From: Massilia sp. 9096
GTDB lineage: Bacteria > Pseudomonadota > Gammaproteobacteria > Burkholderiales > Burkholderiaceae_D
Direction of reading: 5' to 3'
Assembly: GCF_000745265.1 (NCBI RefSeq)
Contig: NZ_JQNN01000001.1
Span: 3,844,001 to 3,908,000 of the forward strand
DNA: 64,000 nucleotides
Shown here: in pieces, positions 1 through 9,329 of the stretch
How positions within the stretch are numbered: the stretch's first letter is position 1
Layout of the letters: every line of letters starts with the position of its first letter
The notes under the pieces: generated by a model
Told to the model about the DNA's origin: nothing
Database searches by the model: none
What the model saw: only the letters and a program-made list of their open reading frames with translations
Made by a program: the position numbers and the translations under genes

Positions 1-1136
1 TCGCGGCGGTGGTCGCCAACGTCACCATGCGCCGCTTCCCGGGCTACAAGCCGGTGTACGAAATGCCGCCGTTCCCGGACGTGGCGCTGCTCGATGTCGC
101 CTGGTTCGCGCTGCTGGGCATCCTGGCGGGCCTGCTGGCGCCGCAATTCCTGCGCCTGCTGCGCCTGGCCTCCCAGGGATTCCAACAAACCCGTTTGCCG
201 GCGCCGCTGCGCCTGGGGCTGGGCGGGCTCGGGGTCGGCGTGATCTCGGTGTGGGCGCCGCAGGTGTGGGGCAACGGCTACGAGGTGGTCAACGCCCTGT
301 TGCACCAGCACTGGCTGTGGAGCGCGGTGCTGGCGATCCTGCTGCTGAAGGTCGCGGCGACACTGTGCACGGTCGGCTCGGGCGCGGTGGGCGGCATCTT
401 CACGCCGACGCTGTTCGTCGGCGCGGCGCTCGGCCAGGTGTTCGGCCAGGCCGTGCATGCGCTGTGGCCGGCGGCGGCGGCAAGCGCGGCGGCCGGCACG
501 GCCTACACCATCGTCGGGATGGGCGCGTTCCTGGCCGCGGCCACCGGGGCGCCGCTGATGGCGATCCTGCTGATCTTCGAGATGACGCTCAGCTACCAGG
601 TGATGCTGCCGCTGATGCTGGCCTGCGTGATCGCCTACTTCCTGGCGCGCAGTCTGAACGGGCCGTCGATGTACGAGATCACCGCGCGCCACCGGCGCGA
701 CGAGGAGGCGAGATCGCGCCTGCGCGCGACCCAGATGCACGAGCTGATCCGCCCGGCCGAGACCGTGCTGCCGCTGGACGCCGGCATGGACGAGATGCTG
801 GCGATGTTCGGCAGCCACCCGGTCAAGTACCTGTACGTGGTCGACGCCGACGAGCGCTACCAGGGCGTGGTGGCGCTGCGCGACCTGGCCGCGCAGCCGC
901 CCGGCTCGGAAACGCGCCTGGCGCGCGACTTCGTGCGGCGCGACACCCTGCCGCTGGTCACGCCCGGCATGAGCCTGGCCGAGGCGTCGCGCCAGTTCCA
1001 GCTGCACCACGGCGAGCGCCTGCCGGCCGTCAAAAGCGAGGCCGATCCGCTGCTGCTGGGCGTGGTCTACAAGACGGCGCTGCTGGATGCGTTTGCGCGC
1101 CTGCAGCCGGCGGAGCTGCCGGGGCTGCGGTCCTGA
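1..1136 (+). CDS. ClcB-like chloride channel protein, 5'-truncated by the window edge
   Basis: This is the C-terminal part of a CLC-family chloride channel or Cl-/H+ exchanger of the inner membrane. The frame is open to the first base of the window, so the true start lies outside. The visible ~375 residues carry several hydrophobic helices and the CLC selectivity-region signature GSGAVGGIFTPT (about residues 123-134 of the visible part). A soluble C-terminal part of about 130 residues looks like a pair of CBS domains. ClcB-like proteins with a CBS tail are common in Burkholderiales. A perfect hairpin follows the stop codon. The family call is firm; the ion and direction of transport are not visible. 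Confidence 0.85.
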   Translation, partial: AAVVANVTMRRFPGYKPVYEMPPFPDVALLDVAWFALLGILAGLLAPQFLRLLRLASQGFQQTRLPAPLRLGLGGLGVGVISVWAPQVWGNGYEVVNALLHQHWLWSAVLAILLLKVAATLCTVGSGAVGGIFTPTLFVGAALGQVFGQAVHALWPAAAASAAAGTAYTIVGMGAFLAAATGAPLMAILLIFEMTLSYQVMLPLMLACVIAYFLARSLNGPSMYEITARHRRDEEARSRLRATQMHELIRPAETVLPLDAGMDEMLAMFGSHPVKYLYVVDADERYQGVVALRDLAAQPPGSETRLARDFVRRDTLPLVTPGMSLAEASRQFQLHHGERLPAVKSEADPLLLGVVYKTALLDAFARLQPAELPGLRS

Positions 1137-1154
1137 TCCGGTCCGATCAATGAA

Positions 1155-1178
1155 AAACGGGCGCTGCTGCGCCCGTTT
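1155..1178. terminator. Bidirectional intrinsic terminator
   Basis: A perfect 10-bp stem (AAACGGGCGC / GCGCCCGTTT) encloses a 4-nt loop between the convergent chloride channel gene and purM. The A-run on one side and T-run on the other let it act on both transcripts. Confidence 0.8.
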
Positions 1179-1210
1179 CCTCATGCGTTGATCAAGCGGG
1201 ATGCAGGCGG

Positions 1211-2254
<1,044 letters not shown>

Positions 2255-2542
2255 GGTATTTGGCAGCGGAGGCGGTAAAATAGGTGGCGATCCGTCAAGG
2301 GAACACGCCCAATCCGCTATTTTAGCAAATGGCTGCGGCAACGACGCTCAAGCTGCCGGTGAACTATAACAAGAACGTCACATAACAATAACGAATGCCC
2401 TTCCATTTAGCCCCAGAGCACACGCAGCCCCCGTCCTCGCTGCGCTCTGGCCGGCGTGCGTCCATCCAAAACGCCACACCCAGCGCAGCAGCTTTTATAA
2501 TGCGCCGTGTGGAAATGACATTTTTAGCATGAGACCGACGCC

Positions 2543-3217
2543 ATGAAACAGCTGGTGCTCGATTTGGGCGCCGAGCCGGCGCAGAGCCTCGATACCTTCC
2601 AGGTAGGGGAAAACGCCGAGCTGGCGCACCTGATGCACCAGTTCGCGCAGCGTGCTTCGCGCGAGCATTTCTGCTACCTGTGGGCCGAGACCGGCGCCGG
2701 CAAGACGCACCTGCTGCATGGCCTGGCCGCCACGCCGGCGGCGCGCTACATCCCGTCCGATGCCGGGCCGGGCGAGTTCGTCCATGCGCCGGATGTCACC
2801 CTGTACCTGATCGACGACATCGACCGCCTCTCGCCCGAGCGCCAGATCGACGCCTTCGCCCTGTTCAACCAGGTGCGCGAGCACGGCGCCTACATGGTCT
2901 GCACCGGCCCGGTGCCGCCGGCCGTGCTGCCGGTGCGCGAAGACCTGCGCACGCGCATGGGCTGGGGCTTGATCTACCAGATCCACGGCCTGTCCGACGA
3001 CCAGAAGATCGAAGCGCTTACACAGGCCGCCGAGGCGCGCGGTTTGACGCTGTCGGCGAGCGTGTTACCCTACCTGCTGTCCCATTTCAAACGGGACATG
3101 CGTTCCCTGGCCACCATGCTGGATGCGCTCGACCAGTATTCGCTCGAGACCCAGCGCCCGGTCACGCTGCCGCTGCTGCGCGATCTCTTGCTGCAAAACG
3201 AACCAAAACATGACTAA
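2543..3217 (+). CDS. hda: DnaA regulatory inactivator Hda
   Basis: Hda is a DnaA-like AAA+ protein that works with the sliding clamp to stimulate ATP hydrolysis by DnaA and so limits replication initiation. The 224-residue product has an N-terminal clamp-binding-type peptide (MKQLVLDLG), a P-loop (GAGKTHL) and a Walker B (LYLIDDID), followed by the AAA+ lid, and lacks the DnaA DNA-binding domain. An exact TATAAT at 2496-2501 lies 41 bp before the ATG, but no good -35 box is visible. It overlaps the next gene by 8 bp, so the chain hda-HAD-pcnB-folK is probably one transcript. Confidence 0.93.
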   Translation: MKQLVLDLGAEPAQSLDTFQVGENAELAHLMHQFAQRASREHFCYLWAETGAGKTHLLHGLAATPAARYIPSDAGPGEFVHAPDVTLYLIDDIDRLSPERQIDAFALFNQVREHGAYMVCTGPVPPAVLPVREDLRTRMGWGLIYQIHGLSDDQKIEALTQAAEARGLTLSASVLPYLLSHFKRDMRSLATMLDALDQYSLETQRPVTLPLLRDLLLQNEPKHD

Positions 3218-3884
3218 CCTCGCGCTGTTTGACCTCGACCACACCCTGCTGCCGATCGATTCGGATTTCGAATGGGGCCAGTTCCTGGTGCGCCAAGGGG
3301 TCGTCGACGCCGACGCCTACCAGCGCCGCAACGAAGCCTTCTTCGCCCAGTACCAGGCCGGCACGCTCGACCCGGTCGAGTATCTCGAGTTCGCGCTCGG
3401 CACCCTGGCCGGCTTCGCCCCCGACCAGCTGCGCGCGCTGCAGGACAAATACATGCGTGAAGTGATCGAGCCGGCGATCCGCCCGCAGGCGCGCGCGCTG
3501 CTGCAGCGGCACGTGGATGCCGGCGACCTGGTGGCGATCATCACCGCCACCAACGCCTTCGTCACCGCGCCGATCGCGCGCGCCTTCCAGGTCGAGCACC
3601 TGATCGCGGCGCGGCCGGAACTGGACGAGCGCGGCCACCCGACCGGCAAGCTGGCCGGCGCCCCGACCCAGGGCCAGGGCAAGGTCACCCACATGCACGC
3701 CTGGCTGGACGGCCTCGGGCGCCCGTTCGACGGCTTCGAGCGCAGCTATTTCTACAGCGATTCGCACAACGACATTCCGCTGCTGTCCGTGGTTTCGCAC
3801 CCGGTGGCGACCAACCCCAGCGCCCGGCTCACCGAGCATGCAAGCGCCCAAGGCTGGCCTTTACTCCATCTGTTCAATGATTAA
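3210..3884 (+). CDS. HAD-superfamily phosphatase (HAD-IB, SerB-like)
   Basis: This cytoplasmic 224-residue protein has the HAD motif I (FDLDHTLLPIDSD), motif II (AIITATNAF) and the late acidic motif YSDSHNDIPLL. The long helical cap fits subfamily IB, the group of SerB- and CicA-like phosphatases. The start at 3210 is the first ATG giving the conserved N-terminus; longer frames upstream lie inside hda. It overlaps hda and pcnB by 8 bp each, which suggests translational coupling. The same order occurs in other Burkholderiales. The substrate cannot be told from sequence. Confidence 0.88.
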   Translation: MTNLALFDLDHTLLPIDSDFEWGQFLVRQGVVDADAYQRRNEAFFAQYQAGTLDPVEYLEFALGTLAGFAPDQLRALQDKYMREVIEPAIRPQARALLQRHVDAGDLVAIITATNAFVTAPIARAFQVEHLIAARPELDERGHPTGKLAGAPTQGQGKVTHMHAWLDGLGRPFDGFERSYFYSDSHNDIPLLSVVSHPVATNPSARLTEHASAQGWPLLHLFND

Positions 3885-5283
3885 AAAATTCATCCGTAAA
3901 ATCCTTGGCGTGAAAGACCAGCGCGACCCTACCGAACCGGTGATCTATGGCCCGGACCAGCACGGCATCGACCCCAAGCTCGTGTCGCCCAACGCCGTGC
4001 GCGTCACCCAGACGCTGCAGGAAGCCGGCTTCAAGGCCTTCGTGGTCGGCGGCGCGGTACGCGACCTGCTGCTCGGCGTGAAGCCGAAGGACTTCGACAT
4101 CGCCACCGACGCCACCCCGGAAGAGGTGAAAAGACTGTTCCGGCGCGCCTTCATCATCGGGCGCCGCTTCCAGATCGTGCACGTGATGTTCGGCCAGGAG
4201 CAGCTGGAAGTGACCACCTTCCGCGGCAATGCCGACGCCAATGCGCCCAAGGACGAGCATGGCCGCGTCCTGCGCGACAACAGCTTCGGCCCGCAGCACG
4301 AAGACGCGGCGCGGCGCGACTTCACCGTCAACGCCATGTACTACGACCCGGCCACGCAGTCGGTGCTCGACTACCACGAGGGCGTCGAGGACATCCGCGC
4401 CAAGGTCATGCGCATCATCGGCCATCCGGAAGCGCGCTACCGCGAAGACCCGGTGCGCATGCTGCGCGTGGTGCGCTTCGCGGCCAAGCTGCAGTTCACG
4501 ATCGAAGCGACCACGCGCGCGCCGATCCCCGTCATGGCGCCGCTGATCAACAACGTGCCGGCCGCGCGCGTGTTCGACGAGATGCTCAAGCTCCTGAAGT
4601 CCGGCCACGCGCTGGCCTGCCTGAAGGAGCTGCGCTCGTCCGGCCTGCACCACGGCCTGCTGCCGCTGCTCGACGTCGTGATGGAGCAGCCGATCGGCAT
4701 GAAGTTCGTCACGCTGGCGCTGGAGTCGACCGACAACCGCATCCGCGCCGGCAAGACCGTCTCGGACGGCTTCCTGTTCGCCTCGCTGCTGTGGCACCAG
4801 GTGCTGGAAAAGTGGAACGCCTACCGCGCCGCCGGCGAATCGCCGATCCCGGCGCTGCACCTGGCCGCCGACGACGTGCTCGACAACCAGACCGATTCGC
4901 TGGCCCTGCAGCGCCGCATCGCCACCGACATGCGCGACATCTGGGCGATGCAGCCGCGCTTCGAGCGCCGCAACGGCAAGAACCCGTACAAGCTGCTCGA
5001 GCACCCGCGCTTCCGCGCCGGCTTCGACTTCCTGCTGCTGCGTTGCGAATCGGGCGAGCTGGACGCGGAACTGGGCAGCTGGTGGGCCGGCTTCTACGGC
5101 GGCGACATCGCCGAGCGCGAACGCCTGGTCAATTCGCTCGGCCGCGAGTCGCAGGGCGGCGGCCAGAAGAAGCGCCCGCGCCGCCGCAGCCCGCGCCGTG
5201 GCGAGGGCGAAGCCGGCGGCGAGAACGTCGGCGGCGCCGGCGCGCCGGACGCCGGCCCGGCTTCGGGCTCGACCGAGCAATGA
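3877..5283 (+). CDS. pcnB: Poly(A) polymerase I / class II nucleotidyltransferase
   Basis: PcnB adds 3' poly(A) tails that speed RNA decay. The 468-residue protein carries the class II nucleotidyltransferase signature VVGGAVRDLLLGVKPKDFDI with the acidic pair, then EVTTFRGNA and the RREDxxR-like segment RYREDPVRMLRVVRFAAKL. The C-terminal ~50 residues are rich in Lys/Arg/Gly (KKRPRRRSPRRGEG), as in PcnB rather than in tRNA CCA-adding enzymes. The start at 3877 (MIKKFIRKILGVKD) is preferred over the in-frame ATG at 3838, which is deep inside the HAD gene. It shares ATGA with folK. Confidence 0.93.
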   Translation: MIKKFIRKILGVKDQRDPTEPVIYGPDQHGIDPKLVSPNAVRVTQTLQEAGFKAFVVGGAVRDLLLGVKPKDFDIATDATPEEVKRLFRRAFIIGRRFQIVHVMFGQEQLEVTTFRGNADANAPKDEHGRVLRDNSFGPQHEDAARRDFTVNAMYYDPATQSVLDYHEGVEDIRAKVMRIIGHPEARYREDPVRMLRVVRFAAKLQFTIEATTRAPIPVMAPLINNVPAARVFDEMLKLLKSGHALACLKELRSSGLHHGLLPLLDVVMEQPIGMKFVTLALESTDNRIRAGKTVSDGFLFASLLWHQVLEKWNAYRAAGESPIPALHLAADDVLDNQTDSLALQRRIATDMRDIWAMQPRFERRNGKNPYKLLEHPRFRAGFDFLLLRCESGELDAELGSWWAGFYGGDIAERERLVNSLGRESQGGGQKKRPRRRSPRRGEGEAGGENVGGAGAPDAGPASGSTEQ

Positions 5284-5756
5284 TCGCCTGGATCGGCATC
5301 GGCGCCAACCTGGGCGACGCGCGCGCACACGTGACGGACGCGCTCGCGCGCCTGGAGCGCCTGCCCGACACCACGCTGCTGCGCGCTTCCTCGCTGTACC
5401 GCACCGCCCCGATCGACTCATCCGGCGACGACTACGTCAACGCCGTCGCCTGCCTCGACACCACGCTCGACGCGCACGTGCTGCTGGCCGCCCTGCTCGG
5501 CATCGAACAGGAACACGGGCGCGAGCGCCCCTACCGCAATGCCCCGCGCACGCTCGACCTCGACCTGCTGCTGTACGGCGACCAGGTCATCGACGACGCG
5601 CCCACGCTGATCGTCCCGCATCCGCGCATGCATGAGCGCGCCTTCGTGCTGGCGCCGCTGGCCGAACTGGCGCCCGAGCTGCACATTCCTGGACGCGGGC
5701 GCATCGCCAGGCTGCTGCCGGCGGTGGCGGAGCAGGCCATCGACCGCATCGCCTGA
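5280..5756 (+). CDS. folK: 6-hydroxymethyl-7,8-dihydropterin pyrophosphokinase
   Basis: FolK transfers pyrophosphate from ATP to the pterin alcohol in folate synthesis. The 158-residue protein has the N-terminal IGIGANLGDA, the YRTAPID segment and the HPPK signature RPYRNAPRTLDLDLLLYG, followed by VPHPRMHERAFVLAPL. The start ATG at 5280 overlaps the pcnB stop as ATGA; longer in-frame starts would sit inside pcnB. Coupling of pcnB and folK is a conserved arrangement in many proteobacteria. Confidence 0.95.
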   Translation: MIAWIGIGANLGDARAHVTDALARLERLPDTTLLRASSLYRTAPIDSSGDDYVNAVACLDTTLDAHVLLAALLGIEQEHGRERPYRNAPRTLDLDLLLYGDQVIDDAPTLIVPHPRMHERAFVLAPLAELAPELHIPGRGRIARLLPAVAEQAIDRIA

Positions 5757-5782
5757 TACCGCCGCGGGAGCAGCCGATCGAC

Positions 5783-6283
5783 ATGAAGTGGCGCCCGCTG
5801 CAGCCGACCGACCTCGACGCCGTCGTCGCGATCGCGGCGCAAGTCCATCCCCGTTTTCCGGAAGAGCGCGCGGTGTTCGCGGACAAGCTGCGCCTGCACC
5901 CGGCCGGCGCGCTGTTGCTGGAAAGCGGCGGCGGCCCGGCCGGCTACTGTTTCGCGCATCCCTGGCACGGCACGCAAGCGCCGGCGCTCGATACGGTGCT
6001 CGGCGTTCTCCCTCGTGACGCCGACGCCTTGTACCTGCATGACCTGGCCTTGCTGCCGCCAGCACGCAGCACGGGCGCCGGCACCGCCGCCGTCGACATC
6101 CTGCTGGCCCAGGCCGCGTCGCTGGGGCTGGAGCGCGTCTGCCTGGTCGCCGTGAACGGTTCCGTATCGTATTGGTCGCGTCATGGTTTCGTGGCGCAGG
6201 AGAGCGCGGCGCTCGCAGCCGGGCTGGCCTCGTACGGCGCCGATGCGCGCTGGATGGTGCGGGCCGTGCGTCGGGCGCGCTGA
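5783..6283 (+). CDS. GNAT-family N-acetyltransferase
   Basis: The 166-residue protein has a GNAT fold pattern: beta strands around YLHDLALLPPARSTGAGTAA correspond to the acetyl-CoA pyrophosphate-binding motif A, followed by CLVAVNGSVSYWSRHGF (motif B, typical of single-domain GNATs). The substrate is unknown. The gene starts 26 bp after folK and is probably the last member of that transcript; it converges with the transporter gene on the other strand with a 7-bp gap. Confidence 0.85.
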   Translation: MKWRPLQPTDLDAVVAIAAQVHPRFPEERAVFADKLRLHPAGALLLESGGGPAGYCFAHPWHGTQAPALDTVLGVLPRDADALYLHDLALLPPARSTGAGTAAVDILLAQAASLGLERVCLVAVNGSVSYWSRHGFVAQESAALAAGLASYGADARWMVRAVRRAR

Positions 6284-6290
6284 GTCAGCG

Positions 6291-7553
6291 CTACACCAGC
6301 GCCAGCGCGCCCAGGCACAGCAGCAGCGCCACCGGCATCGCCACCAGCCCGACCTTCAGGAACTGGATGAAGCTCACTTCGACGCCTTCGCGCCGCAGCG
6401 CGGTCAGCCACAGCACGGTGGCCAGCGAGCCGGTGACCGACAGGTTCGGGCCCAGGTCGATGCCGATCAGCGTCGCCGCGGCCACCTTGGCCGGCGCATG
6501 GCTGGCCGCGACGGTGGCGCCCGCCATCAGGCCGGCCGGCAGGTTGTTGGCGATGTTCGACACCAGCGCGGTGGCGATGCCGGCCGCCCACACGCTCCAC
6601 TGCGGCGCGGTCGCCTGCAGGTGCTTCAGCAGGCGCGCCAGCTCGGCCGCGACGCCGATCTTCGACAGGGCCGCCACCAGCACGAACAGGCCGGCCACCA
6701 GCGGCAGCACGGCCCAGGACATCTCGCGCGCCGCCCGGGTCGCCAACGCGCGCGCGCGCAGCAGCACGAGCGCGAAAGTGGCGGCGCCGGCCACGCAGGT
6801 CGGCCAGCCCAGGTCCGCGCCCAGCGCCGAGGCGGCGAGCAAGGCCACGCCCATCACGACAATGCCGAACGCGACGATCCTGGCTTCGACCGACAAGGGC
6901 GGCACCGGCACGTCCGACTGCATGTGCTGGCGCAGGTCGTCGCGCTGCGACCAGTACAAGGCCGCGAAGGTGACGGCGACGGCGATGCCAGAGGGCGCCA
7001 GGAACAGGCGGAACCACGCGCCCAGGCTCGGCATCTGTCCTGCAAAGACCACCAGGTTGGCCGGATTCGATACCGGCAAAATGAAACTGGCGGCATTCGC
7101 GATCAGCGCGCAGGCGAACAGGTGCGGCAGCGGCCGCTCCAGCTTCGCCGCCTTGGCCGCGGCCAGCACGGCCGGCGTCAGCACGACGGCGGTGGCGTCG
7201 TTCGACATGAAGGTGGTGACCACGATGCCGACCCCGTACACGAGGTAGAACAGGCGGCTGGCCGAGCCCTTGGCATGGCGCACCGCCCAGGCCGCGATCC
7301 AGTCGAACAGGCCGGTGGTGCGCGCCATCTCGGCGATCAGCATCATCCCGACCAGGAACAGGTAGACGTCGGTGCCCTGCCCGACCGCGTGGCCGACCTC
7401 GCCGAGCGTGAGCTGGCCGGTCACCAGCAGCAGCAGCGCACCCAGCACCGCCCACCAGGCCTCGCCGATGCGAAAAGGGCGCGCCAGCACGCCGGCCGTG
7501 GAGAATGCCGCGATCGGCCAGACGATCATGGGGGAAAGTGCCAGTTGCAGCAT
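6291..7553 (-). CDS. ArsB/NhaD-type anion transporter (ion transporter superfamily)
   Basis: A 420-residue inner-membrane protein with about 11-12 hydrophobic segments. It shows the ArsB-like repeated motifs FMSNDATAVVLTP and VSNIANNLPAGLMAG, each a helix-loop with Asn, typical of the ArsB/CitM/SLC13-like superfamily. The genes around it contain no arsR or arsC, so arsenite export is a family-based possibility only; another oxyanion or Na+/H+ role is equally open. I chose the ATG at 7553 (MLQLALSPMIVWP) because upstream residues look non-conserved. The gene is divergent from panB across about 195 bp. Confidence 0.8.
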   Translation of the reverse strand: MLQLALSPMIVWPIAAFSTAGVLARPFRIGEAWWAVLGALLLLVTGQLTLGEVGHAVGQGTDVYLFLVGMMLIAEMARTTGLFDWIAAWAVRHAKGSASRLFYLVYGVGIVVTTFMSNDATAVVLTPAVLAAAKAAKLERPLPHLFACALIANAASFILPVSNPANLVVFAGQMPSLGAWFRLFLAPSGIAVAVTFAALYWSQRDDLRQHMQSDVPVPPLSVEARIVAFGIVVMGVALLAASALGADLGWPTCVAGAATFALVLLRARALATRAAREMSWAVLPLVAGLFVLVAALSKIGVAAELARLLKHLQATAPQWSVWAAGIATALVSNIANNLPAGLMAGATVAASHAPAKVAAATLIGIDLGPNLSVTGSLATVLWLTALRREGVEVSFIQFLKVGLVAMPVALLLCLGALALV

Positions 7554-7645
7554 AGAAGCAATGTCGAATGAGAATTTCGCATTGTACCCAGAGGCATGCC
7601 GGGCACACGCCGTCGCCGAGCCACATTGCCGCATCCGTAATCTTC

Positions 7646-7685
7646 GACCGATATGTTCGGACCGACATTCGGCAAAATATCGGTC
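7646..7685. promoter_or_regulatory. 9-bp inverted repeat in the panB leader region
   Basis: GACCGATAT (7646-7654) and ATATCGGTC (7677-7685) form a perfect inverted repeat around 22 nt. It could be a regulator site between the divergent transporter and panB genes, or an RNA hairpin in the panB leader. The loop contains ACCGAC (7661-7666), which is complementary to GTCGGT inside the terminator that follows. Confidence 0.5.
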
Positions 7686-7700
7686 TTGGCATTACACTAC

Positions 7701-7726
7701 GCCGTCGGTGCTTGGCCGACGGCTTT
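7701..7726 (+). terminator. Intrinsic terminator directly upstream of panB (candidate attenuator)
   Basis: GCCGTCGG, a 7-nt loop, CCGACGGC and six T residues (to 7729 including flanks) make a strong plus-strand terminator only about 20 nt before the panB start codon and 8 nt before its ribosome binding site. No plus-strand gene ends upstream, since the neighbouring gene is divergent, so it would act on the panB leader itself. Confidence 0.7.
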
Positions 7727-7748
7727 TTTGATCTACAAAGGAACTACG

Positions 7749-8624
7749 ATGAGCGGATATTTGGGTGGCAAGGAGATGGTGGCGGCAGGGACTTCGAACG
7801 AGGCGAGCGCGCCCGTTCCGCCGGCGCCGCCCGTCAAGGCCGTGACCATTCCGTCGCTGCTGGCGCTGCGCGCGGCCGGCACCAGGATCAGCATGCTCAC
7901 CTGCTACGACGCCAGCTTCGCGGCGCTGATGGACCGCTGCGGCGTCGAGATCCTGCTGGTCGGCGATTCGCTCGGCATGGTCTGCGCCGGCTACGATTCG
8001 ACGCTGCCGGTGACGGTCGCCGACATCGCCTACCACACCGCCTCGGTCGTACGCGGCCGCAAGCAGGCGCTGGTCGTCGCCGACATGCCCTTCGGCAGCT
8101 ATCCGACCAAGGAAGCCGCCTACGACAACGCCGTGACGCTGATGCGCGCCGGCGCCCAGATGGTCAAGATCGAAGGCGGCGCCTGGCTGGCCGAGACCGT
8201 GCGCTTCCTGGTCGAGCGCGGCATCCCGGTATGCGCCCACATCGGCCTGACGCCGCAATTCGTGCACCAGCTGGGCGGCTACAAGGTGCAGGGCAAGACC
8301 GACACCGGCGCGGCCCAGCTCAAATCCGACGCGCTGGCGCTGCAGGCGGCCGGCGCCGCGCTGGTCGTGCTGGAAGCGATTCCGGCGGCGCTGGGCAAGG
8401 AAGTGACGGAACGCCTGCACATCCCGACCATCGGCATCGGCGCGGGTCCGGACTGCTCGGGCCAGGTGCTGGTGATGCACGACCTGCTCGGCGTGTTCCC
8501 GGGCCGCAAGGCGCGCTTCGTGAAGAACTTCATGGAAGGCCAGACCAGCATCGACGGCGCCATCAAGGCGTATGTCAGCGCGGTCAAGGACGGCAGCTTC
8601 CCGGGGCCGGAACACTGCTTCTGA
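7749..8624 (+). CDS. panB: 3-methyl-2-oxobutanoate hydroxymethyltransferase
   Basis: PanB makes ketopantoate from alpha-ketoisovalerate and 5,10-methylene-THF, the first committed step to pantothenate and CoA. The 291-residue protein has [14 protein letters not shown], the metal and substrate region [13 protein letters not shown], and [16 protein letters not shown]. It is about 28 residues longer at the N-terminus than the E. coli enzyme; the extra part is Ala/Pro rich. The ATG at 7749 follows an AAAGGA ribosome site at 7737-7742. A terminator-like hairpin precedes the gene. panC is not in the window. Confidence 0.95.
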   Translation: MSGYLGGKEMVAAGTSNEASAPVPPAPPVKAVTIPSLLALRAAGTRISMLTCYDASFAALMDRCGVEILLVGDSLGMVCAGYDSTLPVTVADIAYHTASVVRGRKQALVVADMPFGSYPTKEAAYDNAVTLMRAGAQMVKIEGGAWLAETVRFLVERGIPVCAHIGLTPQFVHQLGGYKVQGKTDTGAAQLKSDALALQAAGAALVVLEAIPAALGKEVTERLHIPTIGIGAGPDCSGQVLVMHDLLGVFPGRKARFVKNFMEGQTSIDGAIKAYVSAVKDGSFPGPEHCF

Positions 8625-8654
8625 AGCCTGACGAACCTGATGGGGGAACGCACG

Positions 8655-9209
8655 ATGGACACGCCGACCGATAACGTCTCCCCCGCCCAAGCTGCGGATA
8701 AGCCCGAGTCTGCGCGCCTGTTCCTGGCGCTCTGGCCCGACCCGGCCATGCGCGACGCCCTGCGCGCCTGGCGCGACGCCTGGACCTGGCCGCGCGGCGC
8801 CTCGCCGGTCCACACCGACAAACTGCACCTGACCCTGCACTTCCTCGGCGACCAGCCGCGCGCGCGCCTGCCCGAGCTGCTGGACGGCTTCACGGTGCCG
8901 TTCACGCCTTTTGATCTGCATATCGACAGCGCCGCGCTGTGGCACAACGGCATCGCCGTGCTCGCGCCGACCCAGCCACCGCCGGCGCTGCTCGACCTGC
9001 ATGCGCAGCTGACGCAGGCGCTGGTCAAACTGGGCCTGCAACCCGAGAAACGCAGCTACCGCCCGCACGTGACGATGGCGCGGCGCGCCGCCGGCGCCGG
9101 CCTGCCGCCGCCCGGCCAGGCGCTCGACTGGCGCGCCGACCGTTATGCGCTGGTGGAATCGCGTCCCGGTCACGGCGGCGGCTACACGGTGCTGCGCGAG
9201 TATCGGTAA
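8655..9209 (+). CDS. thpR: RNA 2',3'-cyclic phosphodiesterase (2H family, ThpR/LigT)
   Basis: A 184-residue cytoplasmic 2H phosphoesterase with the two HxTx catalytic motifs HLTLHFLG and HVTMAR at the usual ~80-residue spacing. The family hydrolyses 2',3'-cyclic phosphates at RNA ends and can ligate tRNA halves in vitro. I prefer the ATG at 8655, with GGGGGAA 8 nt upstream, over the in-frame ATG at 8640. It begins 30 bp after panB and may be co-transcribed with it. Confidence 0.92.
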   Translation: MDTPTDNVSPAQAADKPESARLFLALWPDPAMRDALRAWRDAWTWPRGASPVHTDKLHLTLHFLGDQPRARLPELLDGFTVPFTPFDLHIDSAALWHNGIAVLAPTQPPPALLDLHAQLTQALVKLGLQPEKRSYRPHVTMARRAAGAGLPPPGQALDWRADRYALVESRPGHGGGYTVLREYR

Positions 9210-9329
9210 CGGCTTTTCCAGTCGGCTTCGCGCCGGACACGCACTGCAATCTCGCAGTTCGTTGCATGAATCCCTCACTTGGCGTCACGGCGATATCCAA
9301 GGCAAGCCATCCGCGCGATACTTGCCATT

